This document shows positions 32,648 to 44,924 of a stretch of DNA of 64,000 nucleotides, in pieces. Source of the stretch: Rhizophagus irregularis (taxonomy: Eukaryota > Glomeromycota > Glomeromycetes > Glomerales > Glomeraceae). The stretch's first letter is position 1; every line of letters starts with the position of its first letter. The stretch covers positions 2,137,001 through 2,201,000 of the forward strand of contig NC_089446.1 in the NCBI RefSeq assembly GCF_026210795.1, written 5' to 3'. Both the position numbers and the translations under genes were made by a program. Below the pieces are notes generated by a model that had not been told where the DNA came from, ran no database searches, and saw nothing but the letters and a program-made list of their open reading frames with translations.

Positions 32648-33375
32648 GGTAAGTGGGAATGACTAAGCTGGGATGTATAAGGGATTTGTGCACCTAGAGT
32701 GCTTCGGTTATCCTCCTCTTCTAGAAGTCTGGTTACCTTAATGAGAAAAATAATAATATCTCAAGCTATGTCGCAGACTTCTGTATGTGGGGCCCTTCCC
32801 TTTGGTGGTGGGTCTCATGTCTTATTATCAATATGACAGTACCTCTGCACGAGTTTGATCACTCACGATATATCGTTAATGTCTGTTGATAGTAGGCATG
32901 GGGGCTTGAATCTGTCTTTTCTACAAAGCTTACTTAGAGTACTCGAGTCTTCTAACATTTTTATCATATGTTTTATTTTTTAGATTTCATGATTTATGTA
33001 AAAGTTTTAACCTTCAAAGCCTTAGAAATTTCTATTTTTATTATTTTGGTAAGTGGAAATGACTAAGCTGGGATGTATAAGGGATTTGTGCACCTAGAGT
33101 GCTTCGGTTATCCTCCTCTTCTAGAAGTCTGGTTTACCTTAATGAGAAAAATAATAATATCTCAAGCTATGTCGCAGACTTCTGTATGTGGGGCCCTTCC
33201 CTTTGGTGGTGGGTCTCATGTCTTATTATCAATATGACAGTACCTCTGCACGAGTTTGATCACTCACGATATATCGTTAATGTCTGTTGATAGTAGGCAT
33301 GGGGGCTTGAATCTGTCTTTTCTACAAAGCTTACTTAGAGTACTCGAGTCTTCTAACATTTTTATTATATATTAT
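32648..33375 (+). repeat. near-identical 400-bp tandem duplication
   Basis: A ~328-bp block at 32648-32975 recurs at 33048-33375 with almost no differences; an extra T in GGTTTACC and one substitution near the start were seen. The unit (GGTAAGTG, GACTAAGCTGGGATG, GTGCACCTAGAGTGCTTCGG, GGGGCCCTTCCC...) is much more GC-rich than its surroundings. More diverged similarity continues past the block (TTTTAGATTTCATG vs TTTTAGATTCCATT). No RNA family or protein is recognised. The open frame in copy 2 (33099-33290) is shifted relative to copy 1 by the one-base indel, which argues against coding. Confidence 0.85.
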
Positions 33376-33814
33376 TTGTTTTTAGATTCCATTCTTAAGC
33401 TTTTACTTTGCAGTAAGAATTGGTATGTTTTAAAATTTTTTTGGTTATCAACTTTAATATATAACAAATCTTATTTCTAGTATTTGCATTAAATTTCATT
33501 AAATCAAACTATTTATTATTACAAAACTATTTTATAATAGTCATTTGTTAATTTAATTTTTTAATTGATTTAAGTAATTAATTAGTTTGTTCAATCATCA
33601 TCATTAGTTTAAATGAAAAAATGAAAAGGAAATGTTTTATTAAAGATGCAGTGATATCTAATGAACACTTATTTTATTTTTCAATTTTTTAAATAAGTGT
33701 GAATAAAATATTTGAAAATAAAAAAATATAGGTTGAAATAAATAAAAATTTATTGAATTTTAAAAATATTAATCATTACCACTCCGTTCAGCAAATAGTT
33801 TCGATGTAATTGGC

Positions 33815-33985
33815 TTTGGCAAAATAGATTTTGGAAAATGGATGATTCAGGGAAAAGAATCCAGCAAAATGTTCATTTGATGAAATGTCAATTTGGTGAA
33901 ATGTCCATTTTGCAAAACATCCCTTTGGCAAAAATGACTTTAGTGGCAAAATGAACTTTGGTAAAATACGCCATAACCCATCATT
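33815..33985 (+). repeat. TTTGGCAAAATG word array (decayed TTTCGGCGAAATG family)
   Basis: More than eight words of the form TTTGGCAAAATG or TTTGGTGAAATG occur with irregular spacing, ending in AAAATACGCCATAACCC. The end aligns with the end of the 18455-18595 module (GAAATGTACCGTAACC). Most differences are TG or CA where that copy has CG. Confidence 0.6.
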
Positions 33986-35890
33986 ATTAGTAAAACTAAG
34001 GTTTTATTAATAAAATATTCTCGAGTTATGATCATAAAATATATATTAACCATTTATTCTTTGAATTAATAATTATAAGTTTGAAGTTTTTTTGTGACAT
34101 CATTATGAAGATATGAAGATTTAATTAAAGATTCTCCTTTTAACGTCCATTCTGGGAACTAATATTTGGAAAAATTTTTTTATATGTTCTTTTGTATAAT
34201 ATTATAAAGTAGTCTTATCAAAAGTTTCAGATCTTGCTATTAAAATTTTCTACGATATCATAGTAATTTATTATAATGAAGGATATAATAGAGCAATAAC
34301 ACATGCATTAAAAAAAATTTTATTAGTCAATTAGGCCAAAAAAAATTTTCTCGTACTGAAGTTCAGAATTACAATTAGTGTTGACCGGCACTATTATCAC
34401 GTGATCATGATATAGTTAGGGCCGACATTACGATAGTCCTAGCCAGCATTCCCGATTACGTGCACTCGAAATTCTTGACTTGAATGCAGTTCAAGCTCTG
34501 CCAGAGACTTCATATTCTGTATACGTGGCGATACATTTATTTGACTTATAAAGAACGTAAAATTTGACGATCACTAATCGGATAAAAATCAAATTTGCAA
34601 AATCAACCCCAACATTTTCTTGCTTTATTTAGAATTTATGATACAATACTTGAAGTTAAAAGGGTAATTAAAAACTATTTAATTCGCCAGATTTGTGGCA
34701 ATTATACTACTAATATGTTTTCAGAGGTCTTTTTATTGACTCATGAAGCAAAAAAGACTCGATTCAAATTAAGTACAAATTTTCTATAAACGTTCAAATT
34801 ATCCCTTTTTGGCAACGATTGCAATAATGGATTTTTTATATTAAATATTGAGTTTCTTTGAGAAAAAGAAAAATTCCAAAATGATTTGTGATTCCCAATT
34901 CAATAAATAAACTAAATAAACTTATTCTGATCGATAGTTATTAAGGTTATTTAAAAATCAAGCGATAGGATTAATAGATGAGCGAGTCAAAGGAAATATC
35001 CCTATTTCTAGGTTCGGGCTGAAGTATAATATTGTCCAGTTCTTCCAATATTCCATTTCTTGTTTGTGATCAGTTTGGTGTTCAGTTTCAATAACTTTCC
35101 GCATTATCCGGCATAGCTCTAAAGTAGTGGAAGTATAATAATGGACGTAAAGTCACATGATCTACAAAATGTAAAATTTTTTAGAAAATTGATCACATAT
35201 CGGATAAAAAGTCATTTATTATTTAAGTTTTTATGGTGTCAATGAGTAGTTCGGTTACACCTAGGGTTCAGGGTTGAATATTAGGCGGAACGACTCCTTT
35301 CAAAAGTTGGGGGTTGGATCAACTCGAGTTTAGTTTCGTCTTTGTAAACATTTGCCTGTAATCCCGGCTTCCGTCTTCATTATAAAAATAAAAATAAATC
35401 ACATATCGGAGAAAAATGATCATTTATCGAATTTATCGGGATTTTACCCAGAATATTTTTTATAGGGTGTTTTTATTTTTAAGAATTTATTAACTTTAAT
35501 ACGTTAAACACTATAATTAGAAGCTATGCCTTTTATAATAGCAAGAATCATATCATGTTACTGCTTGAGAAATTTATATATGTTATACAATATTTATGTT
35601 CCAACTTTCAAGCGTAAAATTATATTTGTAAACAATGATTTTCTGTAAAACTTAGATTTATTATAGGATTTTTAAAATAATTATTAAAACTTTACACATC
35701 ATTTAATACTTTATTTTTATTCGATTTCAAATATAATATATGCAGGAATTTTTGTTTGTCGTTGCTGTATTTGTAAAAGAACATTTTATCGAATGTTCGT
35801 AACAATAAAGTTTAATTACGTAATTCTGCATATATTGTTATTATGAACATCATACTTGTACAAAAGGCGTTTAATATTATTCGTGTCGTG
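33986..35890. other. no gene seen
   Basis: A+T-rich. The string TTAGAAAATTGATCACATATCGGA at about 35172-35196, with related text near 35398-35460, recurs near 59030-59110, so a dispersed repeat family is present. The short frame at 34595-34789 begins at a TTG and has no features. Confidence 0.4.
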
Positions 35891-35990
35891 AAACATTTGA
35901 TCAGCATTTTGAGATCGCACAAGAATGACGATTCTCTTTAGTCGGAGTTTTCCGGTGGTTTATTATATAAATTTAGTTTCATTCATGGTT
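35891..35990 (+). promoter_or_regulatory. promoter module shared by F-box paralogs
   Basis: AAACATTTGATCAGC (35891-35905), CGGAGTTTTCCGGT (35943-35956) and TATATAAATTTAGTTTCATTC (about 35964-35984) occur in the same order as at 29640-29566. The last block is ~135 bp before the ATG at 36119 and contains a TATATAAA box. Confidence 0.6.
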
Positions 35991-36118
35991 TTTTTCATAT
36001 TTTTTTTTTTTTTTTTTCAGTTTCAAAATCAACGAAAAATTATTTTTTAAAAAACACATAATACTTTGAGATTATTCAGTTTTTTTACAATTTTCTTTTG
36101 TTTTATTCCGATAAGAGA

Positions 36119-37576
36119 ATGTCAAAGCTCAATAAGGATATTCTTTACTTAATATTTGAAGAATTAGGAAAAGATTCGAAATCATTATTTTTATGTTTAA
36201 TGGTTAATAAAACTTGGTGTGAAACTGTAATTCCAATTTTATGGAGAAATCCTTGGTGTTATGATATTAATTATGATAATAAAAGTTATTTATTCGCTAT
36301 CATTGCCTATTACTTAACTGATGATATCAAAGAATTCCTAAAAATACAAAGAGGATTACCTCAAATTTCATGTCAATCACTCTTGTTTGATTATTTATCT
36401 TATTGTAGAAGTATCAATATAAATATCATAAACAAAATAATTTCTAATGGATCCTTTTTAGCATACAATCAATTTCTTTTACAACAAGAATTTTATAATC
36501 TCTTTATGAAAAAAAGTACTGAATTTAGATATTTAGATATGAGATCAATTAAACATCAAATATTTTATTTTCCGGAAGCTAAAATTCGTCTCGAATCACT
36601 TTGTGAAATAAAATGTGATACATCTATTGATTCCTCATATTTTTATGGATTAGCACGTATTTGTAATTATATTCAAAGATTTATAATTATTAATAAAAAT
36701 ATAGAAGCTAATCTTGGATTGATAAAATTAATAGAAGTTCAAAAAAATTTAAAATATCTTGAATGGAAGGATGATTTTGATGATGATTATTATACAGATC
36801 CTTATGAAGAAATTCTTCTCGTATTAGAAAAAAAGGCAGATATACTTAAACATTTAAAAATATTTTTTCAATATGTTGATTGTTTTGAGCATATATTATT
36901 ACAAAAAGTACTCCAAAAGCTCTATAAATTAAAAACATTAATAATTAATGATGTTTTTATTTTTTTTAGTGATGAACAATTAAAAACATTTTCTTATCGT
37001 GAACTTGAGATTCTTAATATAGATTGTATTACATTAAATACAGCTTCTAGTATTATAGAAAATACTGGTGGACAACTTAAAGAAATTTTATCATCAAAAT
37101 ATTATGATACTATTTATCATGATGATTTTGATGAGGATTCTTTAAATTTTATTCGTAAGGTATATGAGAACTGTCCTAAAATTGAATATTTATCACTTAT
37201 ATTTTCATCATCAGTGGAACATTTCAATGAATTAGAAAAATTATTAAAAGTTTGTAAAAACTTGAAATCATTATTATTAGTTATATTTTATGAAAAAGAA
37301 CCTGAAGATGAATTATTAGAAATAATAATTAGATCAGCACCAAATAATCTAAGTGAAATTAGATTTTTTGATGATATTCAATTTACATTGGAAGAATTGG
37401 AGACATTTTTTGACAAATGGAAAGGTCGACCTGCACTTTCTATGTTTACATCTGATTCAATTTATGGAGAAAAAGAATATGTGGCACTTATTGATAGATA
37501 TAAAAATGATGGAGTTATTAAATATTTTAGTTATGAAAAAAATATATATTTTAATATGGAGACTGAAACTGATTAA
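36119..37576 (+). CDS. F-box protein with LRR-like C-terminal region
   Basis: Intronless, 485 codons from the ATG at 36119. This start (MSKLNKDILYLIFEELGKDS) aligns with the two minus-strand paralogs; the frame is open seven codons further, but those are not conserved. F-box residues 1-46 (SLFLCLMVNKTWCETVIPILW). The body matches the paralogs throughout (FLLQQEFYNLFMKKSTEF, YFYGLARICNYIQRFIIIN) and ends with a variant of the terminal block (TFFDKWKGRPALSMF, then KNDGVIKYFSYEKN) plus a short extra acidic tail. The most diverged of the three intact copies. Predicted SCF substrate adaptor; substrate unknown. No disabling lesions. Confidence 0.92.
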   Translation: MSKLNKDILYLIFEELGKDSKSLFLCLMVNKTWCETVIPILWRNPWCYDINYDNKSYLFAIIAYYLTDDIKEFLKIQRGLPQISCQSLLFDYLSYCRSININIINKIISNGSFLAYNQFLLQQEFYNLFMKKSTEFRYLDMRSIKHQIFYFPEAKIRLESLCEIKCDTSIDSSYFYGLARICNYIQRFIIINKNIEANLGLIKLIEVQKNLKYLEWKDDFDDDYYTDPYEEILLVLEKKADILKHLKIFFQYVDCFEHILLQKVLQKLYKLKTLIINDVFIFFSDEQLKTFSYRELEILNIDCITLNTASSIIENTGGQLKEILSSKYYDTIYHDDFDEDSLNFIRKVYENCPKIEYLSLIFSSSVEHFNELEKLLKVCKNLKSLLLVIFYEKEPEDELLEIIIRSAPNNLSEIRFFDDIQFTLEELETFFDKWKGRPALSMFTSDSIYGEKEYVALIDRYKNDGVIKYFSYEKNIYFNMETETD

Positions 37577-38716
37577 AGGTTAACCAGGTTTATGTGGTTT
37601 GCAAAATTGGTCAAACTTATAAATATTTAAAATAAATACATTTTATATTTTTTTAAAAGCATTTAAATGTAAACTATAAAAAAAAAAAATTATCATTTTT
37701 AAAATTTTTTTAAAAATTTATTTAATAAAAAATTATTAGGTTGTTATTTAGGATGAATATTTTAACTTAACACTATTTATAATATAAGTTGTAAAACAAT
37801 AAATTATCATATATATAATGAATTTATTTGCCGCTAGATTTAAAATTGCTTCATTGCTGAAAACAGTAGTGTCATATAAATAACTTGAAAAATGAGTAAA
37901 TTTGTAATACGTTTTATTCTTATGACTACGCTATAATGACATTTCTTGTTACTTATAATAATATCATAAGTAATTATAATTTATATGAATAATTTCTACT
38001 TAACTAAATCCCTAGTATAAAATTTAAACTATACCCAATAAACCAGATTATTTTCGCTAATCTAATTTCCATTTTTATATAAAGGAGAATTATCTATATA
38101 TCTATTATTATTATCTAAATTTTTATTATAACTTCTAATTTCTGCTTTTTTTCTAATTGTATTTTTCTTTCAAAGATTATTACTGAAAATTTTATATGAA
38201 TTTTGTATATGTATAATTGGTAGTATAATTTTATCTATATAATTTTATATATTTTATATGAATTTATAAAAATAAACACATTGTAAAGGTCTTTAGCATA
38301 TTCTATCTCAATAATACTTGATTTTTGACTGGAATACACATCCATACATAATTTACATCTTAAGCACTTTCAATCTTTATATATTGTAAGCACTCTTTTT
38401 TCTTTGTTTAATCGTTGGAATTTCTTTGATTAATCATTGAATTTTAATTCTTTTCACTCTTAATGTATAAAAGGTAGTTTGTAGAATATTTTCTTAACTG
38501 TTCATATATTTAAAGTTTCAATGAAGATTCAAAATTTTTCTATTAATAGTTTGCGAATAAATCTTCTCAAATATTGAATGGTGTCTATTTTCTTCAAAAG
38601 TTAATAGTATTTAATTGATAAATTCAGTTGATTTCTTTTATCAAAATATTATTGAATTCATCTGAGCTATGAACAATACTATTAACCCTCCTACAATTTT
38701 TCTTCTATTTTTCTTT
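37577..38716. other. no gene seen
   Basis: 3' flank of the F-box gene, extremely A+T-rich. Confidence 0.45.
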
Positions 38717-38840
38717 CATCTCATCATCTTTGAATTTCAATATTTTGTTGCTATTTCTTCCATCTCATCTCCTTTGCGTCATCTTGAATTTCAATATTTT
38801 CTTCTATTTTTTCTATCTCATCTCCTTAGAATTTCAATTC
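38717..38840 (+). repeat. short tandem repeat, unit about 55-60 bp
   Basis: TTGAATTTCAATATTTT(G/C)TT followed by a TCTCATCTCCTT tail occurs about two and a half times. The plus-strand open frame across it (38669-38866) is repeat-driven. Confidence 0.6.
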
Positions 38841-39086
38841 GAAAACCAAAGGCCCTATTTATATAACTTTTTAATATAGAATAAATTCTTCTATTAAAAT
38901 AATTCAAAGATACTTCATTAAATTGTTTTGATTTTCTCTTGTGGATTTGCAGATTTAATAAACACTTATCATTATATACTGTTGATGTATATCTGTACGT
39001 CATATCAGTAATAATTATTAAAGATTCTCTTTAAATTTCAAATATCTAAGTATATCATATTCGCATAATAAATCAATTATTAAATA

Positions 39087-39545
39087 CCCGTACCGTTCCG
39101 AAATTAAGCAGTCCTTTTTTTACTATGAGGTGCTTAATTTCTGGTACTTTTAGATAAATTATTAAATTATCTTCTATTAGCACGAATTGACAATATAAAA
39201 ATACTTTAATGATCATCCAATGATTGTCTAACGTTACTTTGTGACATTCATGTGACATGACGCGAATTTAAATAAGAACACTATGTATGGCAATAGCAAA
39301 TTCATGAAAGTCAGTGGCTTAAAATTTAAATAATGATGTGTAGCATCGAATTGTCTTTTATTGTAAATTCAAAATTTTATTAATAAATTCGTTACAATTT
39401 AGTTGAAATTTAATGAATATTAATCTAATTATACAAAATTTAATGATAAAAGTTAACATTAAATTGATACTGGTTATTTTCGGGTACTATACAAAATGGG
39501 GTGCTTATTTTTGGGTACGCTTAATTTTTGAACGGTACGGTACGG
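39087..39545. mobile_element. TIR element (CCGTACCGTTC ends), 459 bp
   Basis: Left end CCCGTACCGTTCCGAAATTAAGC. The right end read inward is CCGTACCGTACCGTTCAAAAATTAAGC. TA is present on both outer sides (39085-39086, 39546-39547). Subterminal inverted words (AGGTGCTTAATTTCTGGTAC on the left; GTACCCAAAAATAAGCACC read inward from the right) extend the symmetry. The interior is non-coding. Confidence 0.75.
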
Positions 39546-41129
39546 TATATCATTAAAATATAGATTTGCACCACAACTGAGAACAATGTAAATAAACTAA
39601 TCTCGTTTAACCATCTTTTTATAGAAAAGATAAAAATATATAATTTAAAAAATATGTTTAAAATATATATAATGTAAATAATTATGGAAATTCATTTAAA
39701 ATTATTTATAATATTATAAATCTTTAAAAGGTTATGAAAAATCTGAACCAGAAAAAGTAAAATCTGTTTCTAATATACTATAAAAAGATTCTCCCTTTGC
39801 ACCTTATGATTTTATCATAACTATAGTTCTTCCTGACAATCAATTTCAAAAAACAACTAATACGCAAAAAAATGGCCAAATATTATACTAGTAGTATTAT
39901 AGCAATGGACTGTTAGCTTCTAAATATTTGTCTATTACCTCTTAGTTATCCTCCTTAACCAATGGATTCAAGTTTTTATGAACAATCTTTCTAATACCTA
40001 TAGCCTCAAGAGGTTCAAGAGGTCGAGATGGAGTGTATTAGTAGAGACCTTGGTATAGTCTTCAGCATGGTGATCAGATAGGCAGATAACTATCAGCAAT
40101 AGGCATGATAATTTGATCTTATTTAAGAGGAAATAATAAATTTAAATAGCTTAAAACTTTATTAAAAGAGGGTGATCTGAAAACTATGTTACTAAGAGAT
40201 TATCTCAACCAAATGATTTAATTAGACATGTATTTTTTTTTTAACATAAATTAAACTTCCTCATAATATACAATTGAGTTTGTATAACAATTATATCTTG
40301 CTTCTTAATACCAAATTATAGTTAACTTGTTTAATATATTAAATATATTAATAATATTATTTATAATTTTGTATAAATGCCAAATGCTATTTCCATGTGA
40401 ATCTGTCCAACCATTCAAAGTTAATAAAATTATAAAATAAATATTTGAATATTGAAAAATAAAGCGAAATGATTATGAAAAAGAAATGTAACACGTCAAG
40501 TATTATAAAATAACTTTTTGAAAAACTGTTTCCATTTAGGATTATATGTAATCAATTTATAATACTGCTACTTAAACTTTGCAAGGTGACTTTTTTCATT
40601 TTTCCTAATTGTAACTAATAAAATGATCTTTTAATTAAAGAAATATAACAAGATAAATATATATACCAAATATAACAAATAGACTGAAATGAGTATAAAA
40701 ATACTGTTTTCTATTCAAATAGATTACTTATTAATAATATCAGTAGACCATATATAGAATAATTCATAGTCCTAACATGATCACAAATAAAAATAATTTT
40801 GGAAGTGACGTTCAAAAGGCGGTAGATGTTAAGCATAAGTTGACGAATTTCTCTGGACAGCCACTTGAGCGTTTAACCATGGAAGATTTAACGATTGCCC
40901 ACATTCAAATGGGAGCGTTCTTAGTCAAACGGTGTCCTATTAATAATTATGCCGAATATTCTGCTCAATTTTAATATATTTTATTAATATTTTGTTAATA
41001 AATATTTTGATATCATCTTAGTAATTTATTTTATAATAATATATATATTTCTATTAACTCTTCAGTATATGTGCGTGAAAATACTTTTATAAATTCCATT
41101 TATGCACAAATTCTTACCACTGAATCACC
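39546..41129. other. degenerate region; one weak ORF
   Basis: A+T-rich. An ATG frame at 40777-40974 (65 residues, including LTNFSGQPLERLTMEDLTIA) has protein-like composition, but no homolog is recognised and no neighbouring exon could be joined. Treat it as unproven. Confidence 0.3.
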
Positions 41130-41285
41130 TTTAATTTTTAAAAGGTGTTGATCAAATAATTGAAGGTTGTACTTCACCAGGTTAGTCCAATATTCTCCCA
41201 TTGCAACCCTATCATTATCATCAAGGATGGAGCTGCTAACAGCAGAATCCTTAAGAACAATTAATTCTTGTTCAAGAGACGCCTC
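41130..41285 (-). pseudogene. coding remnant of unknown family
   Basis: A 52-codon minus-strand stretch without stops reads EASLEQELIVLKDSAVSSSI, then LDDNDRVAMGEYWTNLVKYN and LQLFDQHLLKIK. It has a balanced amino-acid composition unlike its A+T-rich surroundings. No start or flanking exons were found. It is probably an exon or transposon-ORF remnant; family not recognised. Confidence 0.35.
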
Positions 41286-42628
41286 CTATTGTTAATATCA
41301 GTTCTTTTAGTGTTTATGAGAATAAACAAAAGGTTATTTAGGGTAGGCAGAAGGTATATGTGTATATGTAATATAAATAAATAAGAATAATATCAATTGA
41401 CCAATTTAACTTCAAATCCGATCAGATGTGAATAAAGTATTGCACTTCCAAATGGCAAATACGATCAGACACAAATAAAGGATTATGACAATAAATGACA
41501 ATAAAACAATAGGTTAGGTGTGTATATGACAATAATTGACAGTGAGATAACCAAAGATATAAATAATAAAAAAAATGTTTTTATTTAATATCGGTAAATA
41601 TCTTATTGACTGGATACCTATCTAATTACATCGAAAAATATCACGTCTATTTATAAGTAAAAACACTAAACTAAAAATGTTTAAAATGTTTAATATATGC
41701 CATATATACCATATGTGCAATATATGCAATATATTTAATATATTTGATATATTAAACATTTCGAACATAGATCCTCCCGTTATATGACGTTGATCATCCA
41801 ACAATAATTAATCGTCCCGGAAATTACCATTGATCAACGGTTATATCACGCGACTTCGTTACATTATTTTTCATCGTAACACTATGAATTTTGTTTTGTA
41901 GGTTCTCCTAAATCCTACTCATGAGGCTGATTTTGTAGACTTTTTCAAATTCCACTATAAATTTTTTGTTTAGAAATTTGAATGTTGTTTGTTATTATAA
42001 AAAATAATGTATATGATATCTAGTAATTAGATTCAATTATAATACTAATAATAGATTAGAAAAATTTGTTAAAAAACTTTCTTGCTATTTTTGTAATTCT
42101 TTAAAATTATATTTATGACTTGAAACTATAATTTTATGTTAAGATAAAAGCAGAAACATTTTATACTTTTTGTGAAATTACGATGAATTTAGTAGGAATA
42201 TTTTAAATGTCTTGACTAATTTTTCTGGTAACCAGTCTTTATAATGAATTGTAATTCCCTAATAATCCTTTATAAATTTCTCCTCAGTTAGATGAAAAAA
42301 GTCTAAACTATTGATCTTTTATACATGTAGGATTTTAAAGTTTTCATTATCAAGTCACAAGTTCTTTTCCTTTAAGAAGAAAATAAGTTCTTTGATTAAC
42401 TACTTGTCTTCATACTCCTCCAGTTTATCTTCCACTTTCCAATGGTGATTTAATGCCTAAAATACCTCAATATAATTTTTTTTTTTATATTTTTATTTTA
42501 CAGTAAAAAAAAAATCTACTTAAAGATATTATTTATTTATATTGTGAAAGTTTTCCATCATTTTTGTTAATTACTGGCGATATTATTAATATAAGATATT
42601 GTTAATTATTAACTATTACTAAGTAAAT
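41286..42628. other. degenerate A+T-rich region
   Basis: Near 41690-41760 there is a tract of repeated ATATGC/ATATTT words (CATATATACCATATG, CAATATATGCAATATAT). No gene is supported. Sequence from 42050 to 42620 may be the decayed continuation of the transposase remnant at 42629-42820. Confidence 0.35.
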
Positions 42629-42820
42629 GTCTAACTGAAAAATAAAATCAGAAGCAATCCAAGTTGCTGTGACTTCAATGTAACCATGCTTGCTCCTTGC
42701 CATCTAAAGATCAATGGTCAAATGAATAGATGCTACAGTACTACCAAGCAAATTCTTTTCTTCAAACATATCTAAAAAAAGCCTACTGAATATGTAGTTG
42801 ATAACAAATTCCTCTATTAA
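42629..42820 (-). pseudogene. hAT/BED-type transposase remnant
   Basis: An in-frame minus-strand segment reads DMFEEKNLLGSTVASIHLTI, then DL, a TAG, then MARSKHGYIEVTATWIASDF. This matches the region around the first catalytic Asp of hAT transposases, whose usual form is T-x-D-[IL]-W-[TS]-S with GY-x-x-x-T-x-x-W/F-I following. The TAG sits where the conserved Trp (TGG) is expected. The remainder of the transposase is not recoverable by eye. Confidence 0.6.
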
Positions 42821-44924
42821 TATGAATAAAACTAATTGTGCTTGCCATATTTATACTTTCTAATCAAAATTTACTGTAAGAACATTCTTGTATATGTATG
42901 GTTTCTATTATTTAAGTTATTCATGAAATGGATTTTAGCAATTTGATTGTTTTCCTTTTCAACTATTATATTAATATTATCTCTTGCATGGTTTGTAGTA
43001 ACAATTTGTGTGCTTCTAACTTTAATTCTTCATTTGACATTTTGTAAAATGAAATAGCATATTGTAAAAATGGTGTAAAAAAAGTAGCAAAAATAAAGAT
43101 GAGAGAAGAGAGAACTAATTTTATAATGTTGATGTAATTATTTTTATAAGAAAATGAACTGTGAAAATTTAGCAACATTTTAAATAGTAATATATAACAA
43201 AAAAATCTCTACTTAGTCCTTGGAATAGAGTCAATCTATAATTAATATTTTCAGATAAATTCTAAACAATAAATTTTTAATGAAAGTGGCTTTTTACACT
43301 TTACTTAAGCAAATAGCTTATAGAAGTAAAACTTATATTTTAATTTGTAAACTTATTGATAAAGAAAAGAATGTCATTTGTTAAACAATTGCCTATTATA
43401 CCTTAAAAGGAGCCTACCCATAACTCATCATTTTAAGACTAAGACTCACGAGCATCATATTTTTTGTTCGGCTTGGATAACTGTTTACTAAAAAGCTAAG
43501 TAATTATGTGTACAAACTAGAGTTCAACTACCAGAAACTCAATTCAATAACACTACTTTAAGTGCATCTACTAGAAACAGTACTTCTTGTATGCGTACTG
43601 CATTTATTTTCTTTTTATCAACTTTGGTGATAAAGATATCATTCCTTTAAGCAAACCATCTTATTTAACAATTTCACCTTCAGTTATACTATTCCTCTTG
43701 GTTTTTGTAATCTTTAATCTTATCTTCAGGACTTTGACTATTTTTTGATAATGAAAATCCAGGTCTTTCAATTTTTCTAATTTTTCTTTAACTATGACTT
43801 GAATATAGAAAAAGAAATAATAGTAGATTCATTTTTACATCATGACTATTTTTCTTAAAGCAAATGGATGATAGTAAGTTATATATAACAATATTAAAAG
43901 GAAGTAAGTTAATAAAAAATTCATATTATTATCTCATTAGTCATTATAATAAAAATATATATTTAGCAATTTTCTTCTTTCTGACAGTGTATGTTAGATT
44001 TACTGCAGAAGGCTGGTAGTTGCATTTCTTTAATAGTATTCGCTGAACATGTCAAAGTTTTCTTGATCATTAAATTTATACTATTTAATAAAATTAATCT
44101 TAAAAATTATAACAAAAAAAAAAAATGTTTTACGTTTCAGGTACGCCAATAAAATTCATCGTGGATTTATGGATTTTGGTAAGCCCATCAATGGTGATTT
44201 TATAAATCTCTTTGTAAGTAGCTAATTTTTTTTCTTCCATTATTATATCAAAAAAGATGGCTGAGAAAATAATTTTCTAGTTTTCTTTTTTTACTTAATT
44301 CTTGATTAGAACTTCTAAAGACTCGATCCAATCTCCTAAATCATTATATGACTTTGGCTTTCCCTTCTAATAGTTTGCATATACTTTTTGAGCTGTTTCA
44401 CTGCATTTGCCATGACAGCATTTGCAGTTGTTGCTACTGTTGGTGTAACCAGAGCTAGCAATTATACAATTTCTGCATGGTGTAAATTATAGGTTCTGCC
44501 TCTTGTTTATATAATTATTATTATTTTTCCTACTACTAGTATTCTTGTGCCTACTAATTCATTCCTTTATTCCAAATCCAATTATCATCAGTCACATCAT
44601 TCCAATATGCAAGAGGAATATCACAATAAATCTACTTTCAGAAAGTCATGATAAATCTGCTCAAAGGAAACAGAAGGATTGTCTCTTATAATGTAAAGAG
44701 TGTTAAAGAAAATTGATTAATATTTCTTTCTGTATCTGTCAAAAAGGTCAGCTAGGGACTATTGAGAAGGAGGTACAAGAAAGAGATAGCTTAGCTTATT
44801 TAGTGATTTTCTCTAGACTAGTAACAGTTGGAAGCTTGGCACTTATATGAACAGTTTTAAACATTTATTTTATTGTGTCAAAAATTCCTTACTCTAAATT
44901 CCTTTATAGACCAGATGTTCAGGA
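42821..44924. other. degenerate region, no gene supported
   Basis: Patches of slightly higher GC (for example 44300-44480 and 44580-44700) give short plausible peptides on the minus strand but no sustained frame. Probably decayed transposon sequence. Confidence 0.35.

Noticed and set aside
33099-33480. ORFs in the 400-bp tandem duplication
   Set aside because: The two near-identical copies do not keep the same frame because of a one-base indel, and the peptides have no recognisable features.
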